A stretch of DNA of 64,000 bases from an uncultured Clostridia bacterium (GCA_947090365.1 CAMUNT010000001.1:1-64000), one strand, 5' to 3'. Positions 17,601 to 25,638 are shown, counted from the first letter of the stretch. Numbers and translations: made by a program. The notes: generated by a model not told the origin, from the letters alone.

Positions 17601-20160
17601 TTATCTCGAAGGCGCAACCGCGCTTTACGGCGACGCCGAAAACGGTAAAGGGCTCGGTGAAACCGCCGTGCGCAACTATCTTGGTTACGTAACCGAAAAC
17701 TACGGTTTCGACAGAAATCACCCGTTTGAAACTACGAAGGAGCATATCACTCCCGTATTCGGTTGCTACTATACGAAAGACGGTTCGTATATATCCTCGG
17801 ATATGCTTGAAACTGTTTACCTCGATATTTATTCCGATATAAATTCGGCAGTGCCCGAGCGTACGCTTGAAATTCTGTACGGTTCGACTGTAAACCTTGT
17901 CAGCGACTTCCCCGAATTTGCAGACGAAAGTAAGACGTCGAAACTTATATATCTCGGCAGTGACGGAGTTAAGCTTCCCAACTCGATAGTAATTACCGAC
18001 GAAAGCAATTTGATTTGCGACGGCAGAGTAAGCATTTACAAATCGTCCGAGGAAGCGGTAGAGGTCGTGTTCAACTTCGTGGGTATTTCAGGTATGAAGC
18101 CCGTATCCTCGGCTTTTGCCGACGGCGAAACTCTTTCCGGATACGTGCTTAACGATTATTCGTTCCTCGGCTGGTACAGTGAGGCGGACTTCGTAAATAA
18201 GGTTGAAACCGTTGATAAAAACGATGCGGTCAACGGAAAAATTACCCTTTACGGCAAGTATATAAAAACCGTAGTCGCGAAAGAAAACGGTATTATATAT
18301 TCTTACGACGCCGAAATTGACGCATACTTCGTAAGCGGAGTAAACTCGGATATTTCAAAATATTACAACAATGCGGAATTGTGGCTCGTAATCGACGATA
18401 ATGTTAACGGTTATCCCGTAAAATACATAGGCGCTGACGCATTCGCGGTTGCCGATTACTCGGCTTCGGGCAATTCGCTCGTAAACGTGCTCGTTCCCGA
18501 AACGGTTACGGCAGTATACGATAACGCTTTTTTAGATAACAAGGGTTTAAGACAGGCCGTATTCCTGGCCGAAAGAGTATTTTTCGGCGGGGCGGCTGAT
18601 GCAAATAAAGCTTCCGTATTCTACGGCTGTTATACCGAAGTTTCCGATAACGTCAATAAAAACTTTACGATATATATTAACGGCACGCTCGATAGAAACC
18701 CGTATGCGCACGTTGCAACCGCGAATGAAAATCTCAGCGATTTGTGGAACGGTATTTACTATAACAGTGTAATAGGCATAAAAACCGTTTATACTGCGCA
18801 GGTTCAGTCAAACGGCTGGGTGCTTGCAAATTACGTTATAAACACCGGAAATATCGATTTGGATAAATACCCTTATCTTGCCGGTTTAACCTCCGTAAAC
18901 AGCGGAATTGACGGCGTTGCGCTTACGGCACAGCAGATTAAAGCAAGAATACTTGAAGAAATCAACGGCAAAACCGCTGAAAACGATATGTTTATCAACG
19001 GCTTCGAAGTAAGCGTATCGTGCGGTACGGCTTTCGGTAAGTACACCGAAGTTTATATCGATATTACCGAAGTTTCGTCACCCGCGTACAAGATCACGTA
19101 TTCAGGTGAAGCTTATATCAGCGGATTAATCGAATACGGCGGTTCGTATTACGCGTCGGCTGAAAACGTTTATACGGTAATATCCAACGACGGCTATGAA
19201 ATTACCTTTATCGAAGGTGTTGAAGCCGTTAAGGGAGAGGACGGTTCGTATTCGTTCGTAATGCCCTTCGGAGCTTTGGAAATTGCGGTTTCCTGCGAAA
19301 AGATTAAGTTTGATAAAATTACTCTTATAAGCGAAACTGCGTTTATCCTCGATGGAGTCGAGTATACTTCTGGCGCGGAAGTTTCCGCCGAGGAAGGCGC
19401 TTCAATGGTGGGCGCACCCGTTGCCAAGGACGAAAATTACGTCTTTATCGGCTGGGCGTATAAGGCCGGAGATAACAGCTATTCTTTTGAAGGTGAAACG
19501 GTAAATTACACCGTATATTATGCGGTCTGGGCTTACAAGCGTACGGAAATCGAAAGTCTTTCGTCAAACGGTTTATCTGTGGTCGCAACGGTAAACGAGC
19601 AGGCGCATTCCGTTTACGGCTGGTATGCAGACGAAACTTTCATCGGTAACGCGCTTGCTATTTGTGAAAATAATACCGCGGCGTTTACGTCCGTTACGTC
19701 GACAGTCGTCTATGCAAGACTGTACTATAATATGGCCGTTACGGTCAGCGGAACGAACAGCAGAGACGTTGTTATCGATAAGACCGCAAGCGTTGACGGA
19801 ATCCCCGTAAACGATAAAAAGGTTTCATCCTCCAAATGGCCGGCAAAAGATCTCATTGCATCAACGCAGATTGCGGTGCTTGAAGGCGTTCAGGTGCGTT
19901 TAAGGAATGCAGACGCAAATAAAACCGCGTACTATATTCAGGCTCTTTACAACGGAAGATACGTTGATATAACCGGCAAAATATACATAACCGTTTCAAG
20001 CGGATTCGGCGGAATGGGTACGTCGGAAACCGAGCTTTACGCGTACGACAAGGAAGGCAACGCGATTGACGTAACCGAAAAAACCGAAGGAAGCAACGAC
20101 GCTTTCAGTACGTATTTCGAGGTTTGCGGTAATACGTCGTTCACCGTAAAAAACAATTAA
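11674..20160 (+). CDS. Giant repetitive surface protein (2828 aa)
   Basis: An exported protein of 2828 residues, anchored or secreted through a hydrophobic segment at residues 14-38. No lipobox or LPxTG motif is seen. From about residue 540 to 1320 it carries at least three diverged ~230-residue repeats. Each has a strand-rich block with YGxVYLHVxxFNGxxVNAK and CDIKDAV, then a block with EKLNVTFDVDALLSALDISLGG. Residues 2130-2300 hold one Listeria-Bacteroides-type repeat (YSFLGWYSEADFVNKV) and a BspA-like leucine-rich stretch (LVNVLVPETVTAVYDNAFLDN). A second FIGWAYKAGD repeat lies near residue 2590. Such domains serve adhesion or surface binding; the repeats resemble nothing I can name. Convergent or divergent partners are absent, so it is a single 8.5-kb unit. 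Confidence 0.9.
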   Translation: MGKVKVKNNNISGFRIAVMIISILLLSLFMAFSMLLGVASFKNNGPVVAGNDATTVRKKPPKDGTLPTGITDPLDNIGHMAYVLDNQPSYHVYAYNSTRSMGYEQVTQSWKDYKDAGLSGAGEGVMVCSDLSYSGLVQSSSQSCFIGNNEAHVRRGKKPGSKNTKPLDIEWADGEPVNYNADEYKLVYGEFSTEISVYVINEDTFVRADDVIDNGDGTYSQKFYLNEKASCWYQYGMKTRGDLKTFPEFRKIEITFTFDGDWRLLSSYCEENAIINPRALGGMDADSNSKTTTTYDYSQEGFDNAHYAYYNDFFKKYQGSTGGNSSQPAEKEIEITDVLMGGFGKVLGDGQQFDISLTLGSNAYEGKVFLKLPGLENILDVIDARVALGKKGSGTQDFYAEFKEGKINVYYSTDFALTCNVNELSQWLSGINSGPAVHSDGAEESGGGLDIGSVLNAMNLGLSETEAFITLKSDDLMGMGLGVDVVFGFNRVREDEGDVFSIKSLDLNYIGYEGDEIAVKAEIKPDADGAMPITRVPAQTPANLADYAESVYKLFNSNTVKISIGLDDKLIEGLTLTANSYLSIGSKISAYAEISAVYKGVSLKLDATYIYENTAYGKIYLHVSEFNGRAVNAKINCDIKDTVTAVKNLISLFASDGSVDSGTVTVPETGVKLATVINKVLNLDFSEIIGSVKGDGNSVSLEINVDKLLAGLDVSLGIDFGTLALKVVPGADGKPAVISGGVSGLGLDIIEITGSENILPEIDADGYVDINTYLESVYSLLKKPSYDIAVSLDGTEIADGIDLRGLKVNGVATVAVENGTVRVKLPVTISYKTVSLTLTAYYTVNLTDGSYGNVYLHVTQFNGKDVNAKVYCDIKDAVEGINGIIAKFVSGSGIAVTNEQSVLSNVIALLLKADYNEIINATNEKLNVTFDVDALLSALDISLGGVSFGELNLEFVPKTGVLNGSLEKLGLTVSLAGSNEPLAQFGGEGYVDVNSFISGIAGIVNSEVYEIGVKFDGGKISENIDLSGLTLDATAHAKLEDGYDKVTAVVNMLISYNGLEAELTAYYSADISANDFSTVYLEITRIDRTNISAKVYCDIKEAIDAVNDIINVFNPPVEYGDASDIISKLAGVVLNLDYAEIIRCSQEKLSVTLNVDEILSALGITLGGVEFGNLQLELDLNNGDAVISGKLDKLGAEMTLKGVDGYKMPVTNTDEYLDLTKAIRLVGKMIDEGKKIAEAEDVVFAVKGSASIGGVQVEISGNGEVIWADGTLKVALSLALTVEGEPLDINFVYDKDGDPFVIITINGAGVKISNAETDKLVNSIKGLIDAFTKSGPKDAENEADAYKMRSYSFEEIAGNENVKTVLNAILGFANELVAEIQTNPAGIYELLIKHTGGASVTLGADGCLSINFAKAESAVNASVEAGNGATVLSILNDIAVNEKTEENADGKYTFYELSEFTKILYNWFFDKIEDITLEEILGSKTYEVTVNLSGADSGISVLEGVSVNARLYYAEGLDGTRFANKLMHTELDLDINGTFVSVTAAYSGRTLFVELNKIGATAITGVKFKAGVEKVFDVAEELVRLITDTNFVETIGLLTGKGSVSADEIENIATFASVTDENGNSSTSALTKLIEAFLTLDLNKAFDFDAKTNTVKINLDAITEAVLGIRLGTITATCNGNTLSASLKNEDNGEWLSLNAAPCESRKDILNPDDYTDVDFLSTFISDIVGTVTDENNIIHRLYTFSGTITVNINIPVLSQTVEFKNATLTAGFDKNDKFYLTLAASMNGTLATKKSDISITYSDGLIVLGRGVETADKEFKVLTFEYFLDNILDKNNSPLQWLLGTDKTLWGLVVGFVKADIDSGLTKPKIYTLYEELKQNAKEGTFNLRDYLSGMCVNAGGLTSVYGNGASLAEEKFKLAEDSGHYAFDIDAGTLTDNVISKLCAVILRDEGGISGLKAFGAIDSYVEFTVDLSNYLEGATALYGDAENGKGLGETAVRNYLGYVTENYGFDRNHPFETTKEHITPVFGCYYTKDGSYISSDMLETVYLDIYSDINSAVPERTLEILYGSTVNLVSDFPEFADESKTSKLIYLGSDGVKLPNSIVITDESNLICDGRVSIYKSSEEAVEVVFNFVGISGMKPVSSAFADGETLSGYVLNDYSFLGWYSEADFVNKVETVDKNDAVNGKITLYGKYIKTVVAKENGIIYSYDAEIDAYFVSGVNSDISKYYNNAELWLVIDDNVNGYPVKYIGADAFAVADYSASGNSLVNVLVPETVTAVYDNAFLDNKGLRQAVFLAERVFFGGAADANKASVFYGCYTEVSDNVNKNFTIYINGTLDRNPYAHVATANENLSDLWNGIYYNSVIGIKTVYTAQVQSNGWVLANYVINTGNIDLDKYPYLAGLTSVNSGIDGVALTAQQIKARILEEINGKTAENDMFINGFEVSVSCGTAFGKYTEVYIDITEVSSPAYKITYSGEAYISGLIEYGGSYYASAENVYTVISNDGYEITFIEGVEAVKGEDGSYSFVMPFGALEIAVSCEKIKFDKITLISETAFILDGVEYTSGAEVSAEEGASMVGAPVAKDENYVFIGWAYKAGDNSYSFEGETVNYTVYYAVWAYKRTEIESLSSNGLSVVATVNEQAHSVYGWYADETFIGNALAICENNTAAFTSVTSTVVYARLYYNMAVTVSGTNSRDVVIDKTASVDGIPVNDKKVSSSKWPAKDLIASTQIAVLEGVQVRLRNADANKTAYYIQALYNGRYVDITGKIYITVSSGFGGMGTSETELYAYDKEGNAIDVTEKTEGSNDAFSTYFEVCGNTSFTVKNN

Positions 20161-20178
20161 ATTTATGCAGTAACCGAT

Positions 20179-20215
20179 AAACCGGCAGGTACTTTTTTGT
20201 ACTTGCCGGTTTAAT
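20179..20215 (+). terminator. Terminator of the giant gene
   Basis: A 14-bp stem (20179-20192 and 20199-20212, one G-T pair) with a T6 loop, followed by TTTAATTT. Confidence 0.85.
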
Positions 20216-20277
20216 TTACGGTAACAATATTATTTAAAACGCGTCTAACCCCTGCCGGTGGAGGCATACAATATTAT

Positions 20278-20523
20278 ATGAAACTTTTAGAACAGATTTT
20301 ATGCGAATTAGGTGCAGACACGTTAAAATCTTTTTCCATCGTACCCGAATTCGGAGGATATTTCAGAAGCGTAAAGGGGGTTGCGGAGTACTCGTCGGAA
20401 AAGGTGGTACTTGCACTTAAAAAGAACAGAATAACGGTAGTTGGGGAATGTCTGACTCTCGGGAAATATTTTGAAGAAGATTTGCTCATTAAGGGCAGAA
20501 TTTCGGGGGTATCGATTGACTGA
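20278..20523 (+). CDS. yqfC: Sporulation protein YqfC-like
   Basis: An 81-residue YabP/YqfC family protein. The pattern SVKGVAEYSSEKVVLALKKNRITVVGECL followed by DLLIKGRISGVSID is that of YqfC. In sporulating Firmicutes yqfC precedes yqfD and both are made in the mother cell. Here it opens the yqfC-yqfD-phoH-pgpH-ybeY-era cluster. The nearest Shine-Dalgarno-like run (GGTGGAGG, 20257-20264) lies 13 bases from the ATG, longer than usual. It overlaps yqfD by 8 bp. Confidence 0.85.
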   Translation: MKLLEQILCELGADTLKSFSIVPEFGGYFRSVKGVAEYSSEKVVLALKKNRITVVGECLTLGKYFEEDLLIKGRISGVSID

Positions 20524-21403
20524 GCTTACGCGCGTAACTATCGTTTCCACAGCAGAAACCGCACTTAAAAAGCTGAAAAACGCAAAAATAGGCGTTTACG
20601 ACTGTAAAAAGGACGGTGCACGCTTCTTATTTTCAATAAAAGACAAAGACGTTAAAAAAGTTTTTGCAATTTTTTCTAAACCGTGTTATAATATTTGCGT
20701 ACAGCAAAGCAGGCGTGAAAAGCTGTTGTCCCGCGCTTTTGCCCGCATAGGGCTGATTGCGGGTTCAATACTGTTCGTCTTAATTGCCGCAATATCGAAT
20801 TCGTTCATTTTCAGAATAGAAGTCAGCGGAAGCGGAAGCTATCTTTCTGCCGACGTCAGGCGCATAGTTTACGAGCAGGGCTTTTCCGAATTCAAAGCCT
20901 ACCGCAATTTCGACGCTCCGAAAGCGGAAGGTAAAATTCTTGCCCTTCCGCAGGTTACTTTCTGCAAGATCGAAAAGCACGGTTCTGTTCTTATAATCGA
21001 CGTTCAGGTCGACGGGGAGCTTAACGGCAGGGTTAATCCTGCTCCGCTCGTATCGGACAGAAACGGCGTGGTTAAAAATTTAGTCGTCATCTGCGGAACA
21101 CCCGCGGTTTCGGTTAATTATGCCGTTAAGGCAGGAGATACGTTGATTTACGCGCATACCTCCGTCGGAGACGGTATTGCGGACTGTATTGCCGTAGGCT
21201 ATGCCGAAATAGAGTGTAAGGGCAGTTACGATTATTCCGCCCCTGCCGAGTCCGAAACGGCGTTGAAATCGGCGTATTCGAAGGCGAACCTGTACGCAGA
21301 AAATATCACGAACCGCACTCATACGGTAAAAACCGTTGACGGAGGGGTTGTGTATATAATAGAATTTACTTATTTGCAAAAGCTTAGTATAAATATGGAG
21401 TAA
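20516..21403 (+). CDS. yqfD: Sporulation protein YqfD-like
   Basis: A 295-residue membrane protein of the YqfD family. The N-terminal soluble part is followed by one strong transmembrane segment (RIGLIAGSILFVLIAAISNS) and a large outside part with DVRRIVYEQGF and GTPAVSVNYAVKAGDTLI. It is shorter than typical YqfD (about 390), mainly at the C-terminus. A TTG at 20516 is taken as start because GGGGGT lies five bases upstream and the N-terminus then fits the family. The in-frame ATG at 20471 would lie inside yqfC. A sporulation role is expected from the family. Confidence 0.85.
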   Translation: MTELTRVTIVSTAETALKKLKNAKIGVYDCKKDGARFLFSIKDKDVKKVFAIFSKPCYNICVQQSRREKLLSRAFARIGLIAGSILFVLIAAISNSFIFRIEVSGSGSYLSADVRRIVYEQGFSEFKAYRNFDAPKAEGKILALPQVTFCKIEKHGSVLIIDVQVDGELNGRVNPAPLVSDRNGVVKNLVVICGTPAVSVNYAVKAGDTLIYAHTSVGDGIADCIAVGYAEIECKGSYDYSAPAESETALKSAYSKANLYAENITNRTHTVKTVDGGVVYIIEFTYLQKLSINME

Positions 21404-21423
21404 TAAATCCTTAAAGGAGTTTA

Positions 21424-22434
21424 ATGTCGAATAACACAGTAAAACAAGTCGAAGCGGGCAGTGTGGACAAGCTGCAAAGAATTTTGGGCCCGTTCGATGA
21501 AAATCTGAACTTAATTATGCGCAATATGGGGGTAACCGTCCGCGTTGACGGTTTAACATTCGTAATAGGCGGTGAAGAAGAGCGCGTAAGTGGCGCCGTT
21601 TCCGTAATCGAAAGTCTTTTGGCCCTCGCCCAAGCGGGTGAAACTGTAGACAGGGGCAGGGTGGAATACTGTATTGAGCTTTCCGCCGACGGTAAGGCGC
21701 GGGATATAACCAAAATTTCTGCCGATACGATTGCGGTGACGTACCGCGGTAAACCGATAAAATGCAAGACGGTAGGACAGAAAAATTACGTTGACAGTAT
21801 AAAGAAAAATACCGTAACTTTCGGAATAGGTCCTGCGGGAACGGGTAAAACATATCTTGCCGTTTGTCTTGCGGTGCAGGCGCTCAAATCAAAGCAGGCC
21901 GATAAAATTATTCTTACCCGTCCCGCGGTCGAGGCGGGCGAAAAGCTCGGCTTTCTCCCCGGCGATTTGCAGACCAAGGTCGACCCGTATCTGCGCCCTT
22001 TGTACGACGCGTTGCAGGAAATGCTCGGTCTTGAAAATTACACCAAGCTTTTGGAACGCGGTTCAATCGAAATTGCTCCTCTTGCTTATATGCGCGGGCG
22101 CACGCTTTCGGGCGCGTTCGTTATTTTAGACGAAGCGCAGAACGCCACGCGCGAGCAGATGAAAATGTTTCTTACCCGTTTGGGCGACGGAAGCAGAATG
22201 GTCGTTACGGGCGATATAACTCAAATCGATTTGCCCGACGGCAAGTCAAGCGGACTGCAACACGCGGCTGGCGTATTGCGGGAGGTCGAGGATATCGGTA
22301 TAATTTACCTTACGGATAAAGACGTCGTCAGAAATCCCTTGGTTATGAAAATAGTAAGGGCGTACGAAAATGACGGCAAAAGGAGGTTACGGAATGAACA
22401 CGGTGACAAAACTGACGCAGAAGGACGTAATTAA
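21424..22434 (+). CDS. phoH: PhoH family ATPase
   Basis: A 336-residue P-loop ATPase of the PhoH-like (PhoL/YbeZ) family. It has Walker A GPAGTGKT near residue 137 and Walker B FVILDEAQNAT near 240, preceded by an N-terminal nucleic-acid-binding region. The family works with the RNase YbeY in rRNA metabolism, and ybeY lies two genes downstream here. AAAGGAG precedes the ATG. The last 41 bp overlap the pgpH start, so the genes are coupled. Confidence 0.95.
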   Translation: MSNNTVKQVEAGSVDKLQRILGPFDENLNLIMRNMGVTVRVDGLTFVIGGEEERVSGAVSVIESLLALAQAGETVDRGRVEYCIELSADGKARDITKISADTIAVTYRGKPIKCKTVGQKNYVDSIKKNTVTFGIGPAGTGKTYLAVCLAVQALKSKQADKIILTRPAVEAGEKLGFLPGDLQTKVDPYLRPLYDALQEMLGLENYTKLLERGSIEIAPLAYMRGRTLSGAFVILDEAQNATREQMKMFLTRLGDGSRMVVTGDITQIDLPDGKSSGLQHAAGVLREVEDIGIIYLTDKDVVRNPLVMKIVRAYENDGKRRLRNEHGDKTDAEGRN

Positions 22435-23854
22435 AAGCGTTTTAACGTTCTTTTTCGGAATAATAGGCATTTACTTATTAATGCTTTGTATGATAGCAAT
22501 ACGTTACGGCGCGTCTGATTTTTCCATTTATTTCGTAAATTACAAAAATCAGCTTATAACGGTAGTAGTCGCTATTTTTATACTTTGCGCAATACTTTAC
22601 ACGTTCTTTTTCTTCGAGAATAAGCGCGTGCTTACAAGCGTCGGCAAAATGTGCGAGCTTTTCCTTATTTTATATATTGCGCTTGCGATAAATTTCGTGT
22701 TCTGCAGATACGTGGACCCTATGTCCCGTCCGTTTGTATTTGTTTCTCTTATGTGCGTAACGCTGTTCAGACGCATAGACGCGATTTTCATAAATACGAC
22801 GTATGCGCTGATAATGCTGGTTATCGACAGGTTTGCGGCGCTGACTATGGAGCCCGAAATGATTTACAGAAGCTACGCGTGCCTTTTGTGCGCTTTCTGT
22901 ACGGGTATAATTTCGGCGTTCGTTTTCTCAACTATAAAAAACCGTTTCCAGTGTGTCGTTTTTGCGTTCACGCTGTTGCTGCCGGTTGAAATCATAAACT
23001 GCGTAATCGTGTTGCCCGTAACGCAGTTCCCCGCAGAGCTTGTTTTGGATCTGCTTATTTTCGGCGCAGTGGGCTGTATCGTATCGGTAATGCTGTATAT
23101 GTTCATTCTTCCGGTATTTGAAAAGCTTTTTGCCGAAATGACCGTATTCAGATTGCGTGAAATTACGAGCGACAGCGTAAAGCTTATCAAAAGACTTAAA
23201 GAAAACGCGCCCGGCACTTACAGTCACTCTGTAGTGGTTTCACAGCTTGTCGAGGCGTGCGCGAAGGCAATAGGCGAGGATGCCGAGCTTGCAAGGGCCG
23301 CCGCCTTCTACCACGACGTGGGTAAATTAAAGGGGCCTGAAATGTTTGCGGAAAATCAGACGGAATACAATTTCCACGACGACATCACACCGGAGCTTTC
23401 GGTCGATATAATCCGTTCCCATACGCGCAACGGCGCAGAGCTTATAAAAAAGAGCCGTCTGCCCGATTTCTTCGCGGACGTCGCGGTTCAGCACCACGGC
23501 ACTATGCCAATTAAATACTTCTATTACAAGGCGTTGAAAATGAGCGACGGCGAGCTGAATATCGAAAACTATTCCTACGCGGGCCCCAGACCCGAAACTA
23601 AAATCGCCACGCTTATTATGATAGCCGACTCTGCGGAAGCGGCAACCAGAACTCTGCCCGACCGCTCCCCCGAAAAAATCGAAGCGTTCGTCAGGGGTAT
23701 AATCGAGGAAAGGCTTGATTTGGGTCAGTTCGATAACTGCAATATTACGATGCGCGAGCTTACAATAATCAAAAGCACCCTCGTAAGTCAGCTTTCGGGC
23801 GTGTATCATTCCAGAGTGGCTTATCCTAAAATCAGCATATCTAAGAAGAAGTAA
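22394..23854 (+). CDS. pgpH: 7TM-HD phosphodiesterase PgpH/YqfF (short form)
   Basis: A membrane HD-domain protein of the family that hydrolyses cyclic di-AMP. The ATG at 22394 is chosen for AAAAGGAGG upstream and gives 486 residues. About seven transmembrane segments fill residues 15-245. The HD domain follows, with YSHSVVVSQLVEACAKAIGE, the metal-binding pair in AFYHDVGKL and a distal DVAVQHHGT. The large extracellular 7TM-HDED domain that precedes the membrane part in B. subtilis PgpH (about 711 residues) is missing, so any signal is probably sensed through the membrane part. It is in operon with phoH and ybeY. Confidence 0.9.
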   Translation: MNTVTKLTQKDVIKSVLTFFFGIIGIYLLMLCMIAIRYGASDFSIYFVNYKNQLITVVVAIFILCAILYTFFFFENKRVLTSVGKMCELFLILYIALAINFVFCRYVDPMSRPFVFVSLMCVTLFRRIDAIFINTTYALIMLVIDRFAALTMEPEMIYRSYACLLCAFCTGIISAFVFSTIKNRFQCVVFAFTLLLPVEIINCVIVLPVTQFPAELVLDLLIFGAVGCIVSVMLYMFILPVFEKLFAEMTVFRLREITSDSVKLIKRLKENAPGTYSHSVVVSQLVEACAKAIGEDAELARAAAFYHDVGKLKGPEMFAENQTEYNFHDDITPELSVDIIRSHTRNGAELIKKSRLPDFFADVAVQHHGTMPIKYFYYKALKMSDGELNIENYSYAGPRPETKIATLIMIADSAEAATRTLPDRSPEKIEAFVRGIIEERLDLGQFDNCNITMRELTIIKSTLVSQLSGVYHSRVAYPKISISKKK

Positions 23855-23857
23855 TTT

Positions 23858-24319
23858 ATGAAGTTATATATATTTTGTGAAGAAGAGAACTTTTCCGCCC
23901 TTGCGGACGCGTTCGAAAACGAGTTTGAAAGCGATACCGACCTTTCTGCTGAAATAGCTATCGTCGGCGAGGACGAAATACGCAGGCTGAACCGCGAAAT
24001 GCGCGGCACCGACGCCGTAACCGACGTTTTAAGCTTCCCTTCGCTTGACGGCATTTTCGGCGTAAAAATAGAAAAGAAAAATTTCCCCGCAGACGCTGAC
24101 GGGCAGGGCAATCTGTTTATCGGCAGTATCGCAATATGTAAAAAGCGTGCCGAAGAGCAGGCGGAAGAGTACGGACATGGGATAATAAGGGAAATGAACT
24201 ACCTTGCCGTTCACGGCGTGTGCCACCTTCTGGGCTACGACCATATGGAAGAGAACGATAAAATTATAATGCGCGAAAAGGAGGAACGCGTCCTTGCAAA
24301 AATAGGCGCGGTGAGATAA
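23858..24319 (+). CDS. ybeY: Endoribonuclease YbeY
   Basis: A 153-residue zinc-dependent single-strand endoribonuclease involved in 16S rRNA 3' end maturation and ribosome quality control. The metal-binding motif HGVCHLLGYDH lies near residue 122, and the upstream MRGTDAVTDVLSFP matches the family. It starts three bases after pgpH and its stop overlaps the era start (TAATG). In B. subtilis dgkA and cdd lie between ybeY and era; both are absent here. Confidence 0.96.
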   Translation: MKLYIFCEEENFSALADAFENEFESDTDLSAEIAIVGEDEIRRLNREMRGTDAVTDVLSFPSLDGIFGVKIEKKNFPADADGQGNLFIGSIAICKKRAEEQAEEYGHGIIREMNYLAVHGVCHLLGYDHMEENDKIIMREKEERVLAKIGAVR

Positions 24320-25200
24320 TGAGAAGCGGATTTATCGGCGTTATCGGAAAAGCAAACGCGGGCAAAAGCACGCTTATAAACGTGCTTGTCGGCGAAAAGG
24401 TTGCAATCGTTTCACCTAAGCCCCAGACCACGCGCGACGCGATAATGGGCGTTTTGACGAAGGAGGACTATCAGCTTGTTTTCGTCGATACTCCCGGTAT
24501 CTATAAAGCTAAAAACCGACTTTCGGATATGATGATGAAAACGGCGGAAACCGCGTCGAAAGACGTCGATTTTATCCTGTTCGTCCACGACGGACACGCG
24601 GGCGTATCCGACGGTGATATTGCTCTTATTAAAAAGTATCTCGGCGGAAATATTCCTATGGCGGTCGTTTATACCAAAATAGATATAATGCCCAAGGAAA
24701 ATATTTTAAACGATATTAAAGTTCTATACGATAACGGAATCGACTGCGACGTTTTCCCCGTTTCCGCAAGAAAGTATACGAATATTGCAAAGCTTGAAAA
24801 ATTCCTCGCGGGGAAAATGCCCGAAGGGGACAGGGTTATTTCTGAAAATATCGTTTCGGACAAGTCAGAAAAGTTTATGGTTTCCGAAATAATGCGTGAA
24901 AAAATTCTTTTGAAATTCGGTCAGGAAATTCCTCACGGCGTAGCAATATCGATAAATACCTTTGAAAAAAAGGCAAACGGAGTTTACGATATTAATCTCG
25001 ATATTATATGCGAAAAGCCCAATCATAAGTCTATAATAATAGGCAAGCAGGGCAGGGCGCTTAAAGAGGTGGCGTCGTTTGCCCGCGCGGATATGGAAAA
25101 ATTTTTGGGTTGCAGGGTCTTTTTAACGACTTACGTAAAGGTGAAAGAGGACTGGCGGAACCGCCCGAATTTAATATACGACTTCGGCTACGAAGATTAA
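24319..25200 (+). CDS. era: GTPase Era
   Basis: A 293-residue GTPase that binds 16S rRNA and helps 30S subunit assembly. G1 is GKANAGKST (residues 9-17), the effector/G2 region is PQTTRDAIMGV, G3 is DTPGIY and G4 is TKID. The C-terminal KH domain contains IIIGKQGRALKEVASFARADMEKFL. Length and order are normal. Its partner in the cluster is ybeY, whose stop codon overlaps the start. Confidence 0.97.
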   Translation: MRSGFIGVIGKANAGKSTLINVLVGEKVAIVSPKPQTTRDAIMGVLTKEDYQLVFVDTPGIYKAKNRLSDMMMKTAETASKDVDFILFVHDGHAGVSDGDIALIKKYLGGNIPMAVVYTKIDIMPKENILNDIKVLYDNGIDCDVFPVSARKYTNIAKLEKFLAGKMPEGDRVISENIVSDKSEKFMVSEIMREKILLKFGQEIPHGVAISINTFEKKANGVYDINLDIICEKPNHKSIIIGKQGRALKEVASFARADMEKFLGCRVFLTTYVKVKEDWRNRPNLIYDFGYED

Positions 25201-25314
25201 AAAAGCATATATTCGGCGCACTGCGGCGTTGCGTTTACGTTTTTACTTACTTCTGTGTAAGCTCCTTCGTAAAATCCGCACGCGTCTTGCATTGCACCAA
25301 ATCTCTGCTTTTTT
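25201..25314 (+). repeat. Non-coding element, copy 1 (before yqzL)
   Basis: Begins right after the era stop with AAAAGCATAT, CACTGC and CGTTGCG, and ends with CGCGTCTTGCATTG and AATCTCTGC. The same ordered blocks occur in copy 2 at 25497-25618. The centre differs in sequence but holds inverted pairs (TGCGTTTACG with CGTAAA..CGCA, and CTTAC with GTAAG), so a conserved hairpin is likely. Confidence 0.65.
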
Positions 25315-25386
25315 GGCTTGTAATATAATTTGACGGTAAAACATATTTTTTTATAAACTGCACAGTATTCTATTATGAGGTGGTTT

Positions 25387-25494
25387 ATGAAAGAAAGAGA
25401 TAAAGATGCGGCTGAGCTTGCCTGGAAAATGTTTGAAAAGACGGGCAACGTCAGTTATTATATGCTTTACAAACACTTAGACGAAAAGAAATAA
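25387..25494 (+). CDS. yqzL: YqzL-like small protein
   Basis: A 35-residue protein with LAWKMFEKTGNVSYYMLYKH, the pattern of the YqzL family, which in Bacillus also lies between era and recO. The ATG at 25387 has GAGG six bases upstream; an in-frame ATG at 25375 would add four residues. Function unknown in the family. It is flanked on both sides by copies of one non-coding element. Confidence 0.8.
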   Translation: MKERDKDAAELAWKMFEKTGNVSYYMLYKHLDEKK

Positions 25495-25496
25495 TT

Positions 25497-25618
25497 TAAA
25501 ACGCATATCTCAGGCACACTGCTTCGTTGCGAAAATTTTATCTCGGGTCATTTACGTCATTTTAAATTCCCCGTCGAAAAAATTTTCGCGCCTTGCATTG
25601 AACCTAATCTCTGCATTT
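25497..25618 (+). repeat. Non-coding element, copy 2 (after yqzL)
   Basis: Shares its left edge (AAAACGCATAT, CACTGC, CGTTGCG) and right edge (CGCGCCTTGCATTG, AATCTCTGC) with copy 1. It contains a perfect 11-bp inverted repeat, GCGAAAATTTT (25529-25539) with AAAATTTTCGC (25579-25589). It ends just before the recO Shine-Dalgarno site. Confidence 0.65.
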
Positions 25619-25638
25619 CAGATGGGGTGACTGATCGT

